The notes beneath the pieces were generated by a model. That model saw nothing but the letters and a program-made list of their open reading frames with translations. It searched no databases and had not been told where the DNA came from. A DNA stretch of 64,000 nucleotides from Alteromonas sp. IB21 (GTDB lineage Bacteria; Pseudomonadota; Gammaproteobacteria; Enterobacterales; Alteromonadaceae), in assembly GCF_016405965.1 (NCBI RefSeq), contig NZ_JAEFCD010000005.1:1-64000 (forward strand). Direction: 5' to 3'. Positions 1-8,202 of this stretch are shown here, in pieces (the stretch's first letter is position 1; the number at the start of each line of letters is the position of its first letter). The translations under genes and the position numbers were made by a program.

Positions 1-34
1 ATACAACACGAGCAATAAATTCCTTTTTACTCAC
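1..34 (-). CDS. Start of a leftward gene cut by the window edge
   Basis: Reading leftward from 34, a GTG codon opens a frame whose first 11 residues read MSKKEFIARVV before the window ends. A purine-rich GGAAA lies a few bases upstream and would serve as a ribosome binding site. The short N-terminus loosely resembles the beginning of HU/IHF-type DNA-binding proteins, but eleven residues cannot identify a family. A LexA-box-like site about 200 bases upstream faces this gene. Confidence 0.35.
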   Translation of the reverse strand, partial: MSKKEFIARVV

Positions 35-62
35 AGGTTTCCTTTTGCGTATAACAATTTAG

Positions 63-140
63 TATACGGAAAAAATCCTTTATGCAAGGCGGAAAGAATC
101 CGTATATCAATTTAGGGTTATACCAAAATATTACCCTAAA
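63..140. repeat. Two consecutive inverted repeats in the leader left of the SOS box
   Basis: The first inverted repeat pairs TATACGGA (63-70) with TCCGTATA (99-106). The second pairs TTTAGGGT (111-118) with ACCCTAAA (133-140). Both lie between the LexA-box promoter and the GTG start at 34, so they would be in the 5' untranslated leader of that transcript and could fold into two hairpins. Neither has a typical terminator T-run. Confidence 0.5.
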
Positions 141-223
141 ATAATATTTTAATGAACAGATACAATAGTTAGGGCGTCAAAAACGGAAACTATCCTTTTT
201 ATTTTTGCGTGCCCCAAATAGCA

Positions 224-245
224 AGTATACTGTATAAATAAACAG
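224..245 (-). promoter_or_regulatory. LexA (SOS) box with adjacent -10-like element
   Basis: Positions 230-245 read CTGTATAAATAAACAG, a perfect CTGT-N8-ACAG LexA box with an AT-rich core. On the minus strand a TATACT hexamer (224-229) follows it immediately, so a leftward promoter could be repressed by LexA here. The lipoprotein gene at 259-717 points the same way but ends upstream of the box, so the probable target is the gene truncated at the left edge. No clear -35 hexamer is visible. Confidence 0.6.
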
Positions 246-258
246 TTTCTTCGTGTAG

Positions 259-717
259 CTATAGATAGGCGTCGGGGTGAATTTTATTTACCTTCCACTC
301 ACCATCTTCTTTTATCAGGTCTAAGCTACGCAAGTCTTCTACTTTATCACCGTTATAGTTGCCGCTAAGAAAAACGGTGATGGTTGATTTCTCAGAGAAC
401 TCACTTCGGCCAACTTGGCCTGCGCTTTGGGGGGTTACTGTAACAGTGTCGTACTTTAAATTAAGTAGATGTCGCTGTACGTTGTTATTTGTATGGTATC
501 TCGTCAAAATACGCGACATTTTTTCACTTGAAAGACGAATGGCTCTGTCAAGGTTATCGTCTTCGTAAACACTTTTAAGGAACATCACTGTTGTATATTC
601 GGGGGTGCTTTCATCAAGCATTCCGTATCTACCAATTCCTTCTTCTTTTTTACCACAGGCCGATAGAATCAAAACTGTAAAAAGCCCGATAAGGGCGCAC
701 CACATACGCGTTTTCAT
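259..717 (-). CDS. Small putative lipoprotein with NTF2-like C-terminus
   Basis: The 152-residue product starts with a basic MKTR, a hydrophobic stretch and a lipobox ending LSAC, so Cys21 should be lipidated and the protein anchored in an envelope membrane. The mature part looks like a small NTF2-like or DUF4878-like fold: an N-terminal helical part (roughly residues 35-75) and a C-terminal beta-rich part with a final EDGEWKV-type strand typical of such domains. No catalytic motif is evident. It stands alone between the cysK terminator and the LexA box. The function is unknown; the family assignment is inference from overall pattern only. Confidence 0.75.
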   Translation of the reverse strand: MKTRMWCALIGLFTVLILSACGKKEEGIGRYGMLDESTPEYTTVMFLKSVYEDDNLDRAIRLSSEKMSRILTRYHTNNNVQRHLLNLKYDTVTVTPQSAGQVGRSEFSEKSTITVFLSGNYNGDKVEDLRSLDLIKEDGEWKVNKIHPDAYL

Positions 718-910
718 TTGGATTACCTTAATTTCAAGAGGTCCATTTCTTATTGATAGTTTTATGTCCTATTGAAGTCAATACACTTGGTGCTTCAATA
801 ACTCTCATGTTGATTATTCACAACATTGAGTTAAAAAGCAAAGTTGAAAGAAAGGCAGAGCGCCTATTTATTAAGAACAGCGTAGGGGAATAGAACAAAA
901 CGTAAGATAT

Positions 911-940
911 AAAAAAGCGAGGCATTGAGCCTCGCTTATT
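911..940 (-). terminator. Rho-independent terminator of cysK
   Basis: The 8-bp perfect stem AGCGAGGC/GCCTCGCT (916-936, loop of 5) is followed on the minus strand by six T residues (911-916). It lies 24 bases beyond the cysK stop codon. Confidence 0.85.
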
Positions 941-960
941 AAATATTACCGCAGTTCGGT

Positions 961-1926
961 TTACTGGACTTCTTCTTGCTCGTCGAAGGCACCGGCAAAC
1001 AATGGGCTACTTAAATAACGCTCTGTTCCACTTGCTAACAATACAACAACAATCTTGTCTTTGTTCTCTGGGCGTTCAGCAAAGCGTTTTGCTGCAACAA
1101 CTGCTGCACCAGAAGAAATACCCGCAAGAATACCTTCATCGGTCATGAGCTTACGCGCCATTTCCATACATTCTTCGTTTGAAACCTGTTCAACTTCATC
1201 AATCAAACTTAGATCTAGGTTACCAGGGATAAAACCAGCGCCAATGCCTTGAATTTTGTGTGGACCAGGCGTTAACTCCTCACCAGCAAGGGCCTGAGTG
1301 ATAACTGGCGAGTCTGTCGGTTCTACAGCTACAGAAGTAATAGCTTTACCCTTAGTATTTTTAAGATAACGACTAACTCCGGTAATAGTACCGCCCGTAC
1401 CTACACCCGCAACGAACGCGTCAACTTTACCATCGGTATCTTCCCAGATTTCTGGGCCCGTGGTTTTTTCATGGATGGCTGGGTTAGCCGGGTTGTCGAA
1501 TTGTTGTAGCAATACGTATTTATCTGGATCTGATGCCACAATTTCTTGTGCAGCGGCAACGGCACCTTTCATACCCTTCGGTGCTTCGGTAAGAACTAGG
1601 TTTGCACCCAATGCTTTTAACAGCTTACGACGCTCTAAACTCATGCTGCTAGGCATTGTAAGCGTAAGTTTGTAGCCGCGAGAGGCTGCAACAAAGGCTA
1701 ACGCAATACCGGTATTGCCACTTGTAGGCTCTACAATTTCTTTGCCTTCGGTTAAAACACCGCGCTTTTCTGCATCCCAAATCATGTTAGCACCGATGCG
1801 GCATTTAACACTGAAACTTGGGTTGCGCGACTCGATTTTTGCGTAAACATTACCTGATGTTACGCGATTCAATTTTACTAGCGGCGTGCGGCCAATAGAT
1901 AGGGAGTGGTCGTCAAATACGTTCAT
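961..1926 (-). CDS. cysK: Cysteine synthase A (O-acetylserine sulfhydrylase)
   Basis: This 321-residue PLP enzyme makes L-cysteine from O-acetylserine and sulfide in the cytoplasm, the last step of sulfate assimilation. The PLP lysine sits at about residue 41 in [11 protein letters not shown]. The substrate-binding loop TSGNTG is at 68-73 and the phosphate-binding glycine loop GTGGTITG lies near 175-182. Length and motifs match the CysK type. A terminator follows the gene, so it is probably monocistronic. It is divergent from the MoxR-type gene; the 270-base intergenic region carries repeated motifs that could be regulator sites. The identification is secure. Confidence 0.97.
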   Translation of the reverse strand: MNVFDDHSLSIGRTPLVKLNRVTSGNVYAKIESRNPSFSVKCRIGANMIWDAEKRGVLTEGKEIVEPTSGNTGIALAFVAASRGYKLTLTMPSSMSLERRKLLKALGANLVLTEAPKGMKGAVAAAQEIVASDPDKYVLLQQFDNPANPAIHEKTTGPEIWEDTDGKVDAFVAGVGTGGTITGVSRYLKNTKGKAITSVAVEPTDSPVITQALAGEELTPGPHKIQGIGAGFIPGNLDLSLIDEVEQVSNEECMEMARKLMTDEGILAGISSGAAVVAAKRFAERPENKDKIVVVLLASGTERYLSSPLFAGAFDEQEEVQ

Positions 1927-1995
1927 TATAAGTCTTTACCTCGTTCCTGATTTAAAGGAAACCCCTTCTGTCGTGATCTGTACGACCTTTTTAGT

Positions 1996-2032
1996 AGTTA
2001 ATAATTCAACGCCTGTGATAGTTAATAATTCA
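1996..2032. repeat. Direct repeat pair in the cysK/AAA ATPase divergent region
   Basis: The 13-mer AGTTAATAATTCA occurs at 1996-2008 and again at 2020-2032, a 24-base period. The second copy also overlaps a GTGA...TCAC dyad (2015-2033). The position, 70-105 bases upstream of cysK, would suit a transcription factor operator, for example a CysB-type activator, but I cannot match it confidently to a known consensus. Confidence 0.4.
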
Positions 2033-2196
2033 CAGCCTAAATTAGGGGATTTCGTTATACCCCTATATCATTGGTCCCAATTATAAAAATGCAAAGTGCT
2101 TTTTAGCTATATGTTATATCGATGGGAAATCATATGAAGGCCTTGATATCATAGCTAAACTAGCAAAGACGAAAAATTAAACGGAGTACAACAATA

Positions 2197-3033
2197 ATGG
2201 CTTTTAGTGGCACGTCTAATTATATCGCAACCAAAGATTTACAGCTGGCTGTTAATGCAGCCATCACGTTAGAGCGTCCGCTTTTAATTAAAGGTGAACC
2301 TGGAACGGGCAAAACCATGCTGGCAGAGGAACTGGCCGAGAGCCTGGGAACCGAGCTAATTCAGTGGCACATTAAGTCGACCACAAAAGCGCAGCAAGGT
2401 TTGTATGAATATGACGCGGTATCTCGTCTTCGCGACTCTCAATTAGGTGATGATCGCGTGCACGATATCGGCAACTACATCGTAAAAGGTAAACTGTGGG
2501 AAGCGTTTAGTGCAGAAAAGCGTCCTGTATTACTGATAGATGAAATTGATAAAGCCGATATTGAATTTCCCAACGACTTATTGTTAGAACTCGATAAGAT
2601 GGAATTTTTTGTTTACGAAACACAGGAGCGTGTGGTTGCGAAGCAGCGTCCTATTGTTATCATCACGTCGAACAATGAAAAAGAACTGCCGGACGCATTC
2701 TTACGCCGCTGTTTTTTCCACTATATTCAGTTCCCGAAACCAGATGAAATGCAGGAAATTGTAAATGTGCATTTCCCTGATCTAAAGAAGAAACTGCTTG
2801 ATGAAGCGTTAAAAGCTTTCTTCGACATTCGCGATGTGCCAGGGCTTAAAAAGAAACCTTCTACGTCAGAACTGATTGATTGGTTAAAGCTACTTGTTGC
2901 TGAAGATATTCCGCCAGAAGCGCTCCATTCAAAAGATGGTAAAGCGGCTATTCCTCCTCTTTATGGAGCGTTGCTTAAAAATGAACAAGATATTCATTTG
3001 TTCGAAAAATTGGTATTTATGGCGCGTCGCTAA
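2197..3033 (+). CDS. MoxR-type AAA+ ATPase
   Basis: The 278-residue protein is a cytoplasmic AAA+ chaperone-like ATPase of the MoxR superfamily (AAA_5 type). Walker A GEPGTGKT is at 33-40, Walker B with DEID at about 115-118, a sensor-1 region ending TSNNEKELP near 165, and arginines in DAFLRRC for the arginine finger. MoxR proteins typically work with a VWA protein to mature or remodel a target complex; the VWA partner is encoded directly downstream, its ATG overlapping this stop codon by one base. CoxD, which acts on molybdenum CO dehydrogenase, and the PA2707-type subfamily are the closest archetypes I recognise. The client is unknown. Confidence 0.88.
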   Translation: MAFSGTSNYIATKDLQLAVNAAITLERPLLIKGEPGTGKTMLAEELAESLGTELIQWHIKSTTKAQQGLYEYDAVSRLRDSQLGDDRVHDIGNYIVKGKLWEAFSAEKRPVLLIDEIDKADIEFPNDLLLELDKMEFFVYETQERVVAKQRPIVIITSNNEKELPDAFLRRCFFHYIQFPKPDEMQEIVNVHFPDLKKKLLDEALKAFFDIRDVPGLKKKPSTSELIDWLKLLVAEDIPPEALHSKDGKAAIPPLYGALLKNEQDIHLFEKLVFMARR

Positions 3034-4214
3034 TGCTTATTCAGTTTTTTTATACACTGCGAAAATATCAGGTTAAAACCACGCTGCGCGAGTTACTTGA
3101 TTTGCTGAGTGCGCTTGAAAAGCACGTGGTGTATGCCGACATTGAAGCCTTTTATAGTTTGTCGCGTACTATTATGGTGAAAGACGAGACCCAATACGAC
3201 AAGTTCGACAGGGCGTTTGCTGAGTATTTTGAAGGGGTCGAGTCTATTGACCTGTTCGGGAAAGACATTCCTGAAGAGTGGTTACGCAAGGAAATTGAGA
3301 AAAATCTAAGTCCAGAGGAGCGTGAAGCGTTGCGCAGGGCTGGCGGTCTTGATGAACTAATGGAAACGCTCAAAAAGCGCTTGGAAGAGCAGGAGAAACG
3401 TCATCAGGGTGGCAACAAGTGGGTGGGTACCGGTGGAACTTCTCCTTTTGGGGCATATGGTGATAACCCCGAGGGAGTGAGAATTGGTCAGAAGGGCAAT
3501 AGAAAGTTTTCTGCGGCTAAAGTATGGGATAAACGCGAGTTTAAAAACCTGAGTTCAGATGTGGAATTGGGTACCCGTAACATTAAAGTGGCATTGAGAA
3601 AGTTGCGTAAGTTTGCCCGCACCGGTGCCAGTGAACAGCTTGACGTACCTACCACCATTGGTGAAACCGCTAAGAAAGGCGGTTTGCTTGATATCCATAT
3701 GGCCCCTGAGCGCCACAACGCGGTAAAGGTACTGATGTTTTTTGATGTGGGAGGCTCTATGGACCCACATGTTAAAAGCACGCAGGAGCTATTTTCTGCT
3801 GTACAAACTGAATTCAAATACTTGGAGTATTTTTACTTTCACAACTGCGTGTATGAAGAGGTGTGGAAAGATAACCTTCGCCGCAACAAAGAGCGCATTC
3901 CAATTTGGGATATCATTCATCGCTATGGCAAAGACTATAAGGTAATTTTTGTTGGCGACGCTACCATGGGGCCTTATGAAATTACGTATCCTGGTGGCAG
4001 TGTAGAGCATTGGAACGAAGAGCCGGGCAGTGTTTGGATGCAGCGCCTATTGAACCATTTCAATAATGCCGTATGGCTCAATCCTCAGCCTGAAAATTAT
4101 TGGCCGTATTATTCTTCAGTCAAAATAATGCGAGAAATAATGGAAGACCGAATGTATGGGCTTACTCTCGAAGGGTTAACGGCGGCTATTAAAGGGCTTA
4201 GCCGAAGTCGCTGA
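3033..4214 (+). CDS. VWA-domain protein, CoxE-like, partner of the MoxR ATPase
   Basis: The 393-residue product has a charged helical N-terminal half and a C-terminal von Willebrand factor A domain (from about residue 230). The MIDAS loop reads FDVGGSMD: Asp238 and Ser242 are present, but the first Ser of the usual DxSxS is Gly240. A lysine/arginine-rich segment at about 110-190 precedes the VWA domain. Start and preceding stop overlap (TAATG), which indicates translational coupling with the AAA ATPase. Such pairs act as ATP-driven metallochaperone or assembly machines (CoxD/CoxE, RavA/ViaA). No client protein is encoded nearby. Confidence 0.85.
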   Translation: MLIQFFYTLRKYQVKTTLRELLDLLSALEKHVVYADIEAFYSLSRTIMVKDETQYDKFDRAFAEYFEGVESIDLFGKDIPEEWLRKEIEKNLSPEEREALRRAGGLDELMETLKKRLEEQEKRHQGGNKWVGTGGTSPFGAYGDNPEGVRIGQKGNRKFSAAKVWDKREFKNLSSDVELGTRNIKVALRKLRKFARTGASEQLDVPTTIGETAKKGGLLDIHMAPERHNAVKVLMFFDVGGSMDPHVKSTQELFSAVQTEFKYLEYFYFHNCVYEEVWKDNLRRNKERIPIWDIIHRYGKDYKVIFVGDATMGPYEITYPGGSVEHWNEEPGSVWMQRLLNHFNNAVWLNPQPENYWPYYSSVKIMREIMEDRMYGLTLEGLTAAIKGLSRSR

Positions 4215-4464
4215 CTTTGTGCTGTTCCGTGTTACTAAACCGAGCGAAGGTAAGGGTAATGCTTTCAATCAGGGCTTTACGCTAATGTTGACCTTGTGAA
4301 TGTGCCATGGTCCACTGCAGCGGTATTGAAGAATCTTGATTAAGCCTAAAAGACTGGCATGGTCGGCGTTTAAAATAAACGCCCGCACAGGGCTCTTTTT
4401 ATAAGTAATTCCAAGTCATGCTGTATGACCGCAGTTAAACTAAACATTAATGGGTGAGTAAACG

Positions 4465-5304
4465 TTGCATAATGAAAGCTATCATTTGGCATTTTTATTA
4501 CTTGCCGGCGGTCGAAGTGCGCGTTACGGGGGGAATAAACTTTTATCCGAGCACCCGGAATCAAATCTACCTCTCGTCGAGCACAGTTTACGCGTGTTTT
4601 TAAATGCGAAAACGGCACATACAGGTACGCAATTCACCAATAGCGAAGCCGCGGTGTCTAAGGTAAGTCATAAAGGTTTATTCGACAAAACGAATCAGGT
4701 TACCCTTGTTGCGGGCAAATGGCATGAAAGCTTAGAAATACAGTTAAGCCACTGTCCTGTTAGCCTTGTGCACAATACACAATGGGAAGAGGGTATTGCG
4801 TCTAGTATTCGTTTTGGATTGCAGTATATTTTATCAGTATCCTGTTCAGTTTCTGAGCTAATAGCGCCAAATTCAAATGGCAATAATCATAGGGGCTTAC
4901 AAGGTGCAGAAATTGCGAGCCGTACCTACTCGCCGAGTCACTTGCTCATTTCTTTGGCAGACTTACCGTGTTTAACAGAGCAGGATTTAGCAAACTTGAT
5001 CCAAGCGTCGCAAAGTAACCCTGATAAAATAGTGTGCTGTGAATGGAAAGCTAAAAACAGTGGAAACGAAGCTCTCAATGGTTCAGAGGCACGGCTAACG
5101 GTACCGGCCATATTTCCTAAGGCTATATTCAGCGAGCTTCTTACGCTTGAGGGAGATACAGGCGCTAAACCCATTATCAAAAAATACATGAAAAAGGGGA
5201 GAGTAGTTGCGATACCTACGCCCAATGCGCAGTTTGATATAGACGTACCACAAGACTGGGTCAATTTAGCAATGCCAGAAAATCGACCCACTCACGAAGA
5301 CTAA
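4465..5304 (+). CDS. MobA/MocA-like nucleotidyltransferase (NTP_transf_3)
   Basis: The 279-residue protein starts with the nucleotide-binding signature LLLAGGRSARYGGNKLL (11-27), typical of MobA/MocA molybdenum-cofactor guanylyl/cytidylyl transferases and related sugar-phosphate nucleotidyltransferases. A metal-binding Asp occurs in ISLADLPCL, and FDIDVPQDW near the C-terminus matches the family's terminal DIDTPED-like motif. MocA proteins are about 190-200 residues, so roughly 80 extra residues are present, mainly around 45-80 and 125-155. The start is a TTG with GGTGAG upstream; no ATG is available before the signature. Together with nearby moeA this suggests a role in molybdenum cofactor nucleotide modification, by inference. 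Confidence 0.75.
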   Translation: MHNESYHLAFLLLAGGRSARYGGNKLLSEHPESNLPLVEHSLRVFLNAKTAHTGTQFTNSEAAVSKVSHKGLFDKTNQVTLVAGKWHESLEIQLSHCPVSLVHNTQWEEGIASSIRFGLQYILSVSCSVSELIAPNSNGNNHRGLQGAEIASRTYSPSHLLISLADLPCLTEQDLANLIQASQSNPDKIVCCEWKAKNSGNEALNGSEARLTVPAIFPKAIFSELLTLEGDTGAKPIIKKYMKKGRVVAIPTPNAQFDIDVPQDWVNLAMPENRPTHED

Positions 5305-5331
5305 CCTAAAACGCTTATTGAAAGTTGTCGG

Positions 5332-6705
5332 CTACAGTGCCCTTAATCTTGCCGCATTACTAGGACGCTGAATATAAAGCAATCGAGCGCCTAACATAAC
5401 GGCAGCTGCGCTTAGCCCCACTATAAAACCAATCCAAAAACCTGCAGCAGCCATAGGCTCTGCCGTTATCCAGTTCGTTCTTCCCAAAATTACACCGGTT
5501 GGCAAACCAATGAGCCAGTAAGAGATAAACGTGATAATAAACATGGCCGTGGTATCTTTATAGCCTCGCAGCGCGTTAGCTGAAATAACCTGAACCGCAT
5601 CTGACAGCTGGAATAGGGCTGCATAAATAAGCAGTGCATTGGCTAGCGTGTAAACTGCTTCATCGCTGGTGTATAAGCCTATGATGAAACCTTTCGCTAA
5701 AAGAGTAAAACTAGCGGTACATGCGGATGTACAAAAGCCAATAAAAATAGCTGCACGGGCTGCGATCTGAGCCTGACGTTGATTGTTTTGGCCTATTCGA
5801 TACCCTATGCGGATAGCCGCTGCCATGCCCATACTCATAGGAAACATGAACATGAGTGCTGAGAAGTTCAGCGCAACTTGGTGTGCAGCCACCGTTGTTG
5901 CCCCAAAAGGTGCAAGTAATAATGCCACCACTGAAAATAGTGTCACTTCAAATAAAATGGTCATAGCGATAGGCAATCCCATTTTAAATGTTCGACTTAT
6001 GGTCACCATATTGGGTTTGTACATTTGCCCAAACAAGTTGTATTTCTGTAGCGCTGGAGCGAAGCGAACGTAAACTATGGTAGCGATAAGCATGGTGTAA
6101 ATGACAATGGCTGTCGCTATACCGCAACCTGCCCCCCCCATGGCGGGGATCGGTCCTACGCCATAAATGAAAAGGTAATTACCCACTACGTTTGCCATAA
6201 GTCCGATAACGGTAATGATCATGGTTGGCTTTGTTTTACCTAATCCTTCGCAATAGTTCCTAAGCCATTGATAAAGGGCAAACCCAGGCATGGCAAACAG
6301 TACATAAAGCACATAATCTACGGTAATGCTAAATAGCGCTGGCGCCATTGGGAATAGTGCAACAATGCTCTCGGTAAAGGGTATTAACCCTGCGATCACT
6401 AATCCTACGAAGAAAACCAAGTAGCCAGCCTGTAGACTGGCATCAGCAATGCCGTTTAAGTTTTTATTGCCTTGTAACCGAGAGATGATGGGAGGTAGCG
6501 CTAAAGCGATACCCTGAATAAAGCATAGCAATGGCACGGTAATGCTAAAACCGAGCGCTACGGCTGCCATATCGGTAGCGCTGTAGCGTCCAGCCATAAT
6601 AGTATCGCTAACACCCATCAGCATTTGCGTTATTTGCGCCACCAGCAATGGCCACGCGAGTTTTAAAATGTCTCGACCTTCTAGAAGAAAGCGTTTTTTA
6701 ATCAC
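5332..6705 (-). CDS. MATE family multidrug/Na+ antiporter (NorM-like)
   Basis: The 457-residue inner-membrane protein has about twelve hydrophobic segments in two homologous halves, beginning LAWPLLVAQITQMLMGVSDTIMAGR, the hallmark first helix of MATE transporters. MATE proteins export cationic drugs or metabolites in exchange for Na+ or H+. The gene is convergent with the MobA/MocA-like gene (27 bases between stops) and lies upstream of moeA on the same strand with 125 bases between. The substrate cannot be deduced; association with the molybdenum cofactor genes is probably incidental. Confidence 0.92.
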   Translation of the reverse strand: MIKKRFLLEGRDILKLAWPLLVAQITQMLMGVSDTIMAGRYSATDMAAVALGFSITVPLLCFIQGIALALPPIISRLQGNKNLNGIADASLQAGYLVFFVGLVIAGLIPFTESIVALFPMAPALFSITVDYVLYVLFAMPGFALYQWLRNYCEGLGKTKPTMIITVIGLMANVVGNYLFIYGVGPIPAMGGAGCGIATAIVIYTMLIATIVYVRFAPALQKYNLFGQMYKPNMVTISRTFKMGLPIAMTILFEVTLFSVVALLLAPFGATTVAAHQVALNFSALMFMFPMSMGMAAAIRIGYRIGQNNQRQAQIAARAAIFIGFCTSACTASFTLLAKGFIIGLYTSDEAVYTLANALLIYAALFQLSDAVQVISANALRGYKDTTAMFIITFISYWLIGLPTGVILGRTNWITAEPMAAAGFWIGFIVGLSAAAVMLGARLLYIQRPSNAARLRAL

Positions 6706-6830
6706 GACAATGTGTCTCTTAACTATTTGCCAAACTACAGGGGGTAATCTGTAAGGCGTATTAACGTTTTTAGCTATCAGCCAAACGCGAGGAAATGTGA
6801 GTTATTTTATGTTGTTAAATCTTGCCCAGG

Positions 6831-8051
6831 CTAAAAGTGAAGAGGCATAACTTCAACTTTGTCGCCTACCTGTAATTCACTGACATCCTCGGGCACAACC
6901 ATTAAGCAATTTGCTGACGTAATAGAGGTCATCACACCCGAACTTTGGGATTTGAAGGGGGTTACTTCCCAATCGCCACACTCATTTTTAACCATGGTTG
7001 CGCGCTGAAAATCTCGGCGTCCAGCACGACGATTAAGTGTTGTTGTGATAGTAGCGCTCACAGAAAATGGCGTGAAGGTGTCTAATTGTCCCTGCATTTT
7101 CTTGATGATTGGCACCACAAGCAATTTGGCAGTTACAAATGACGACACTGGATTACCAGGAAGGCCACAAAATAACGTGTTATTTATGTTGCCTAAAGCG
7201 AAAGGTTTACCTGGCTTTACCGCTATTTTCCAAAAGTCGATTGCGCCTAATTCTGCAATAATATCTTTCACATAGTCTGCGTCGCCAACGGATACGCCTC
7301 CGCTACTTACCATTACATCAACCCGTGAGCTTGCATCGGTAAACAGTTTACGTAAAGAGAGTTCGTTGTCTTCCACAATACCAAAATCTATCAGTTCTAC
7401 ATTTTCGGTTTTTAAAATGCTACTCACGCCAACGCGGTTAGACTCATAAATTTGAGTATCTGCACGTGCTGTGCCTGGTGCAGCTAATTCTGACCCTGTA
7501 GCTACAACGCCAACGCGAAGCTTTCGTATAACGTCTACCGTATTTTTACCCTGTGAAGATAGCAACATTAGGTGCTCTGCATGTAAGCGCGTTCCCTTTT
7601 TTACGAGCGTGTCGCCGCGCGCTATATCATTTGCTTTTTTACGAATATTTTCGTGCGCGACAGGGCGTTTATTCACAACCACTGCGCCCTCAAATTCCGA
7701 GGTGTTTTCTATCATTACAACCGCGTTAGCATTTTCAGGAATGGGCGCTCCCGTCATAATTTTAAATGCTTTCCCGGCTTGAAGGGGAGTATCTGCAAGC
7801 ATACCTGCGGTAATGACACCCTGTACTTCTAACTTTGATTCAGCCGTTTTTTCCAGTTCTGCGGTATTGACGGCATAGCCGTCCATCGCTGAATTATCCC
7901 ATGGTGGTACGTCCACATTTGCAACAACATCTTGTGCCAAAATGCGATTATGGGCATCAAAAATACTCACTTGTTCAACGTCGGTTATTGCTGTTGCAGC
8001 GCTCAACGCTTTTGTGAGGGCTTCTTCTAGCGAAAGCCATTTAGATGACAT
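6831..8051 (-). CDS. moeA: Molybdopterin molybdenumtransferase MoeA
   Basis: The 406-residue enzyme inserts molybdate into adenylated molybdopterin to form molybdenum cofactor in the cytoplasm. MPPWDNSAMDGYAV-like sequence near the N-terminus (VDVPPWDNSAMDGYA), the SGGVSVGDADYV motif near residue 257 and GLPGNPVSS near 285 are the diagnostic MoeA motifs. Length is that of the bacterial family (about 400-410). No other moa/moe gene is adjacent, but a MobA/MocA-like nucleotidyltransferase lies 1.5 kb away. The identification is secure. Confidence 0.95.
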   Translation of the reverse strand: MSSKWLSLEEALTKALSAATAITDVEQVSIFDAHNRILAQDVVANVDVPPWDNSAMDGYAVNTAELEKTAESKLEVQGVITAGMLADTPLQAGKAFKIMTGAPIPENANAVVMIENTSEFEGAVVVNKRPVAHENIRKKANDIARGDTLVKKGTRLHAEHLMLLSSQGKNTVDVIRKLRVGVVATGSELAAPGTARADTQIYESNRVGVSSILKTENVELIDFGIVEDNELSLRKLFTDASSRVDVMVSSGGVSVGDADYVKDIIAELGAIDFWKIAVKPGKPFALGNINNTLFCGLPGNPVSSFVTAKLLVVPIIKKMQGQLDTFTPFSVSATITTTLNRRAGRRDFQRATMVKNECGDWEVTPFKSQSSGVMTSITSANCLMVVPEDVSELQVGDKVEVMPLHF

Positions 8052-8091
8052 ACCAAAACTCCATGAAATTATTTAACAGGCGGATATTACA

Positions 8092-8125
8092 GAAAAAAAA
8101 CACGTTATACCAAAAGTTAACGTGT
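8092..8125 (-). terminator. Rho-independent terminator downstream of gph
   Basis: The stem ACACGTTA/TAACGTGT (8100-8107 with 8118-8125) is followed on the minus strand by a run of T residues (8093-8100). It ends the transcript of gph and possibly of the whole glucosylglycerate operon, and separates it from moeA. Confidence 0.8.
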
Positions 8126-8202
8126 GAAATTAAGTATAGTCAGCTGGCTAATGGCGACGTTTGCTGCACAATTTTTGGAAAAGTTGTGAAACGTTCAGTG
8201 TG

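Noticed and set aside
117-8115. Shared 12-mer GTTATACCAAAA in the loops of two hairpins (about 117-128 and 8104-8115)
   Set aside because: Different stems, different contexts, and a short AT-rich match that chance can explain.
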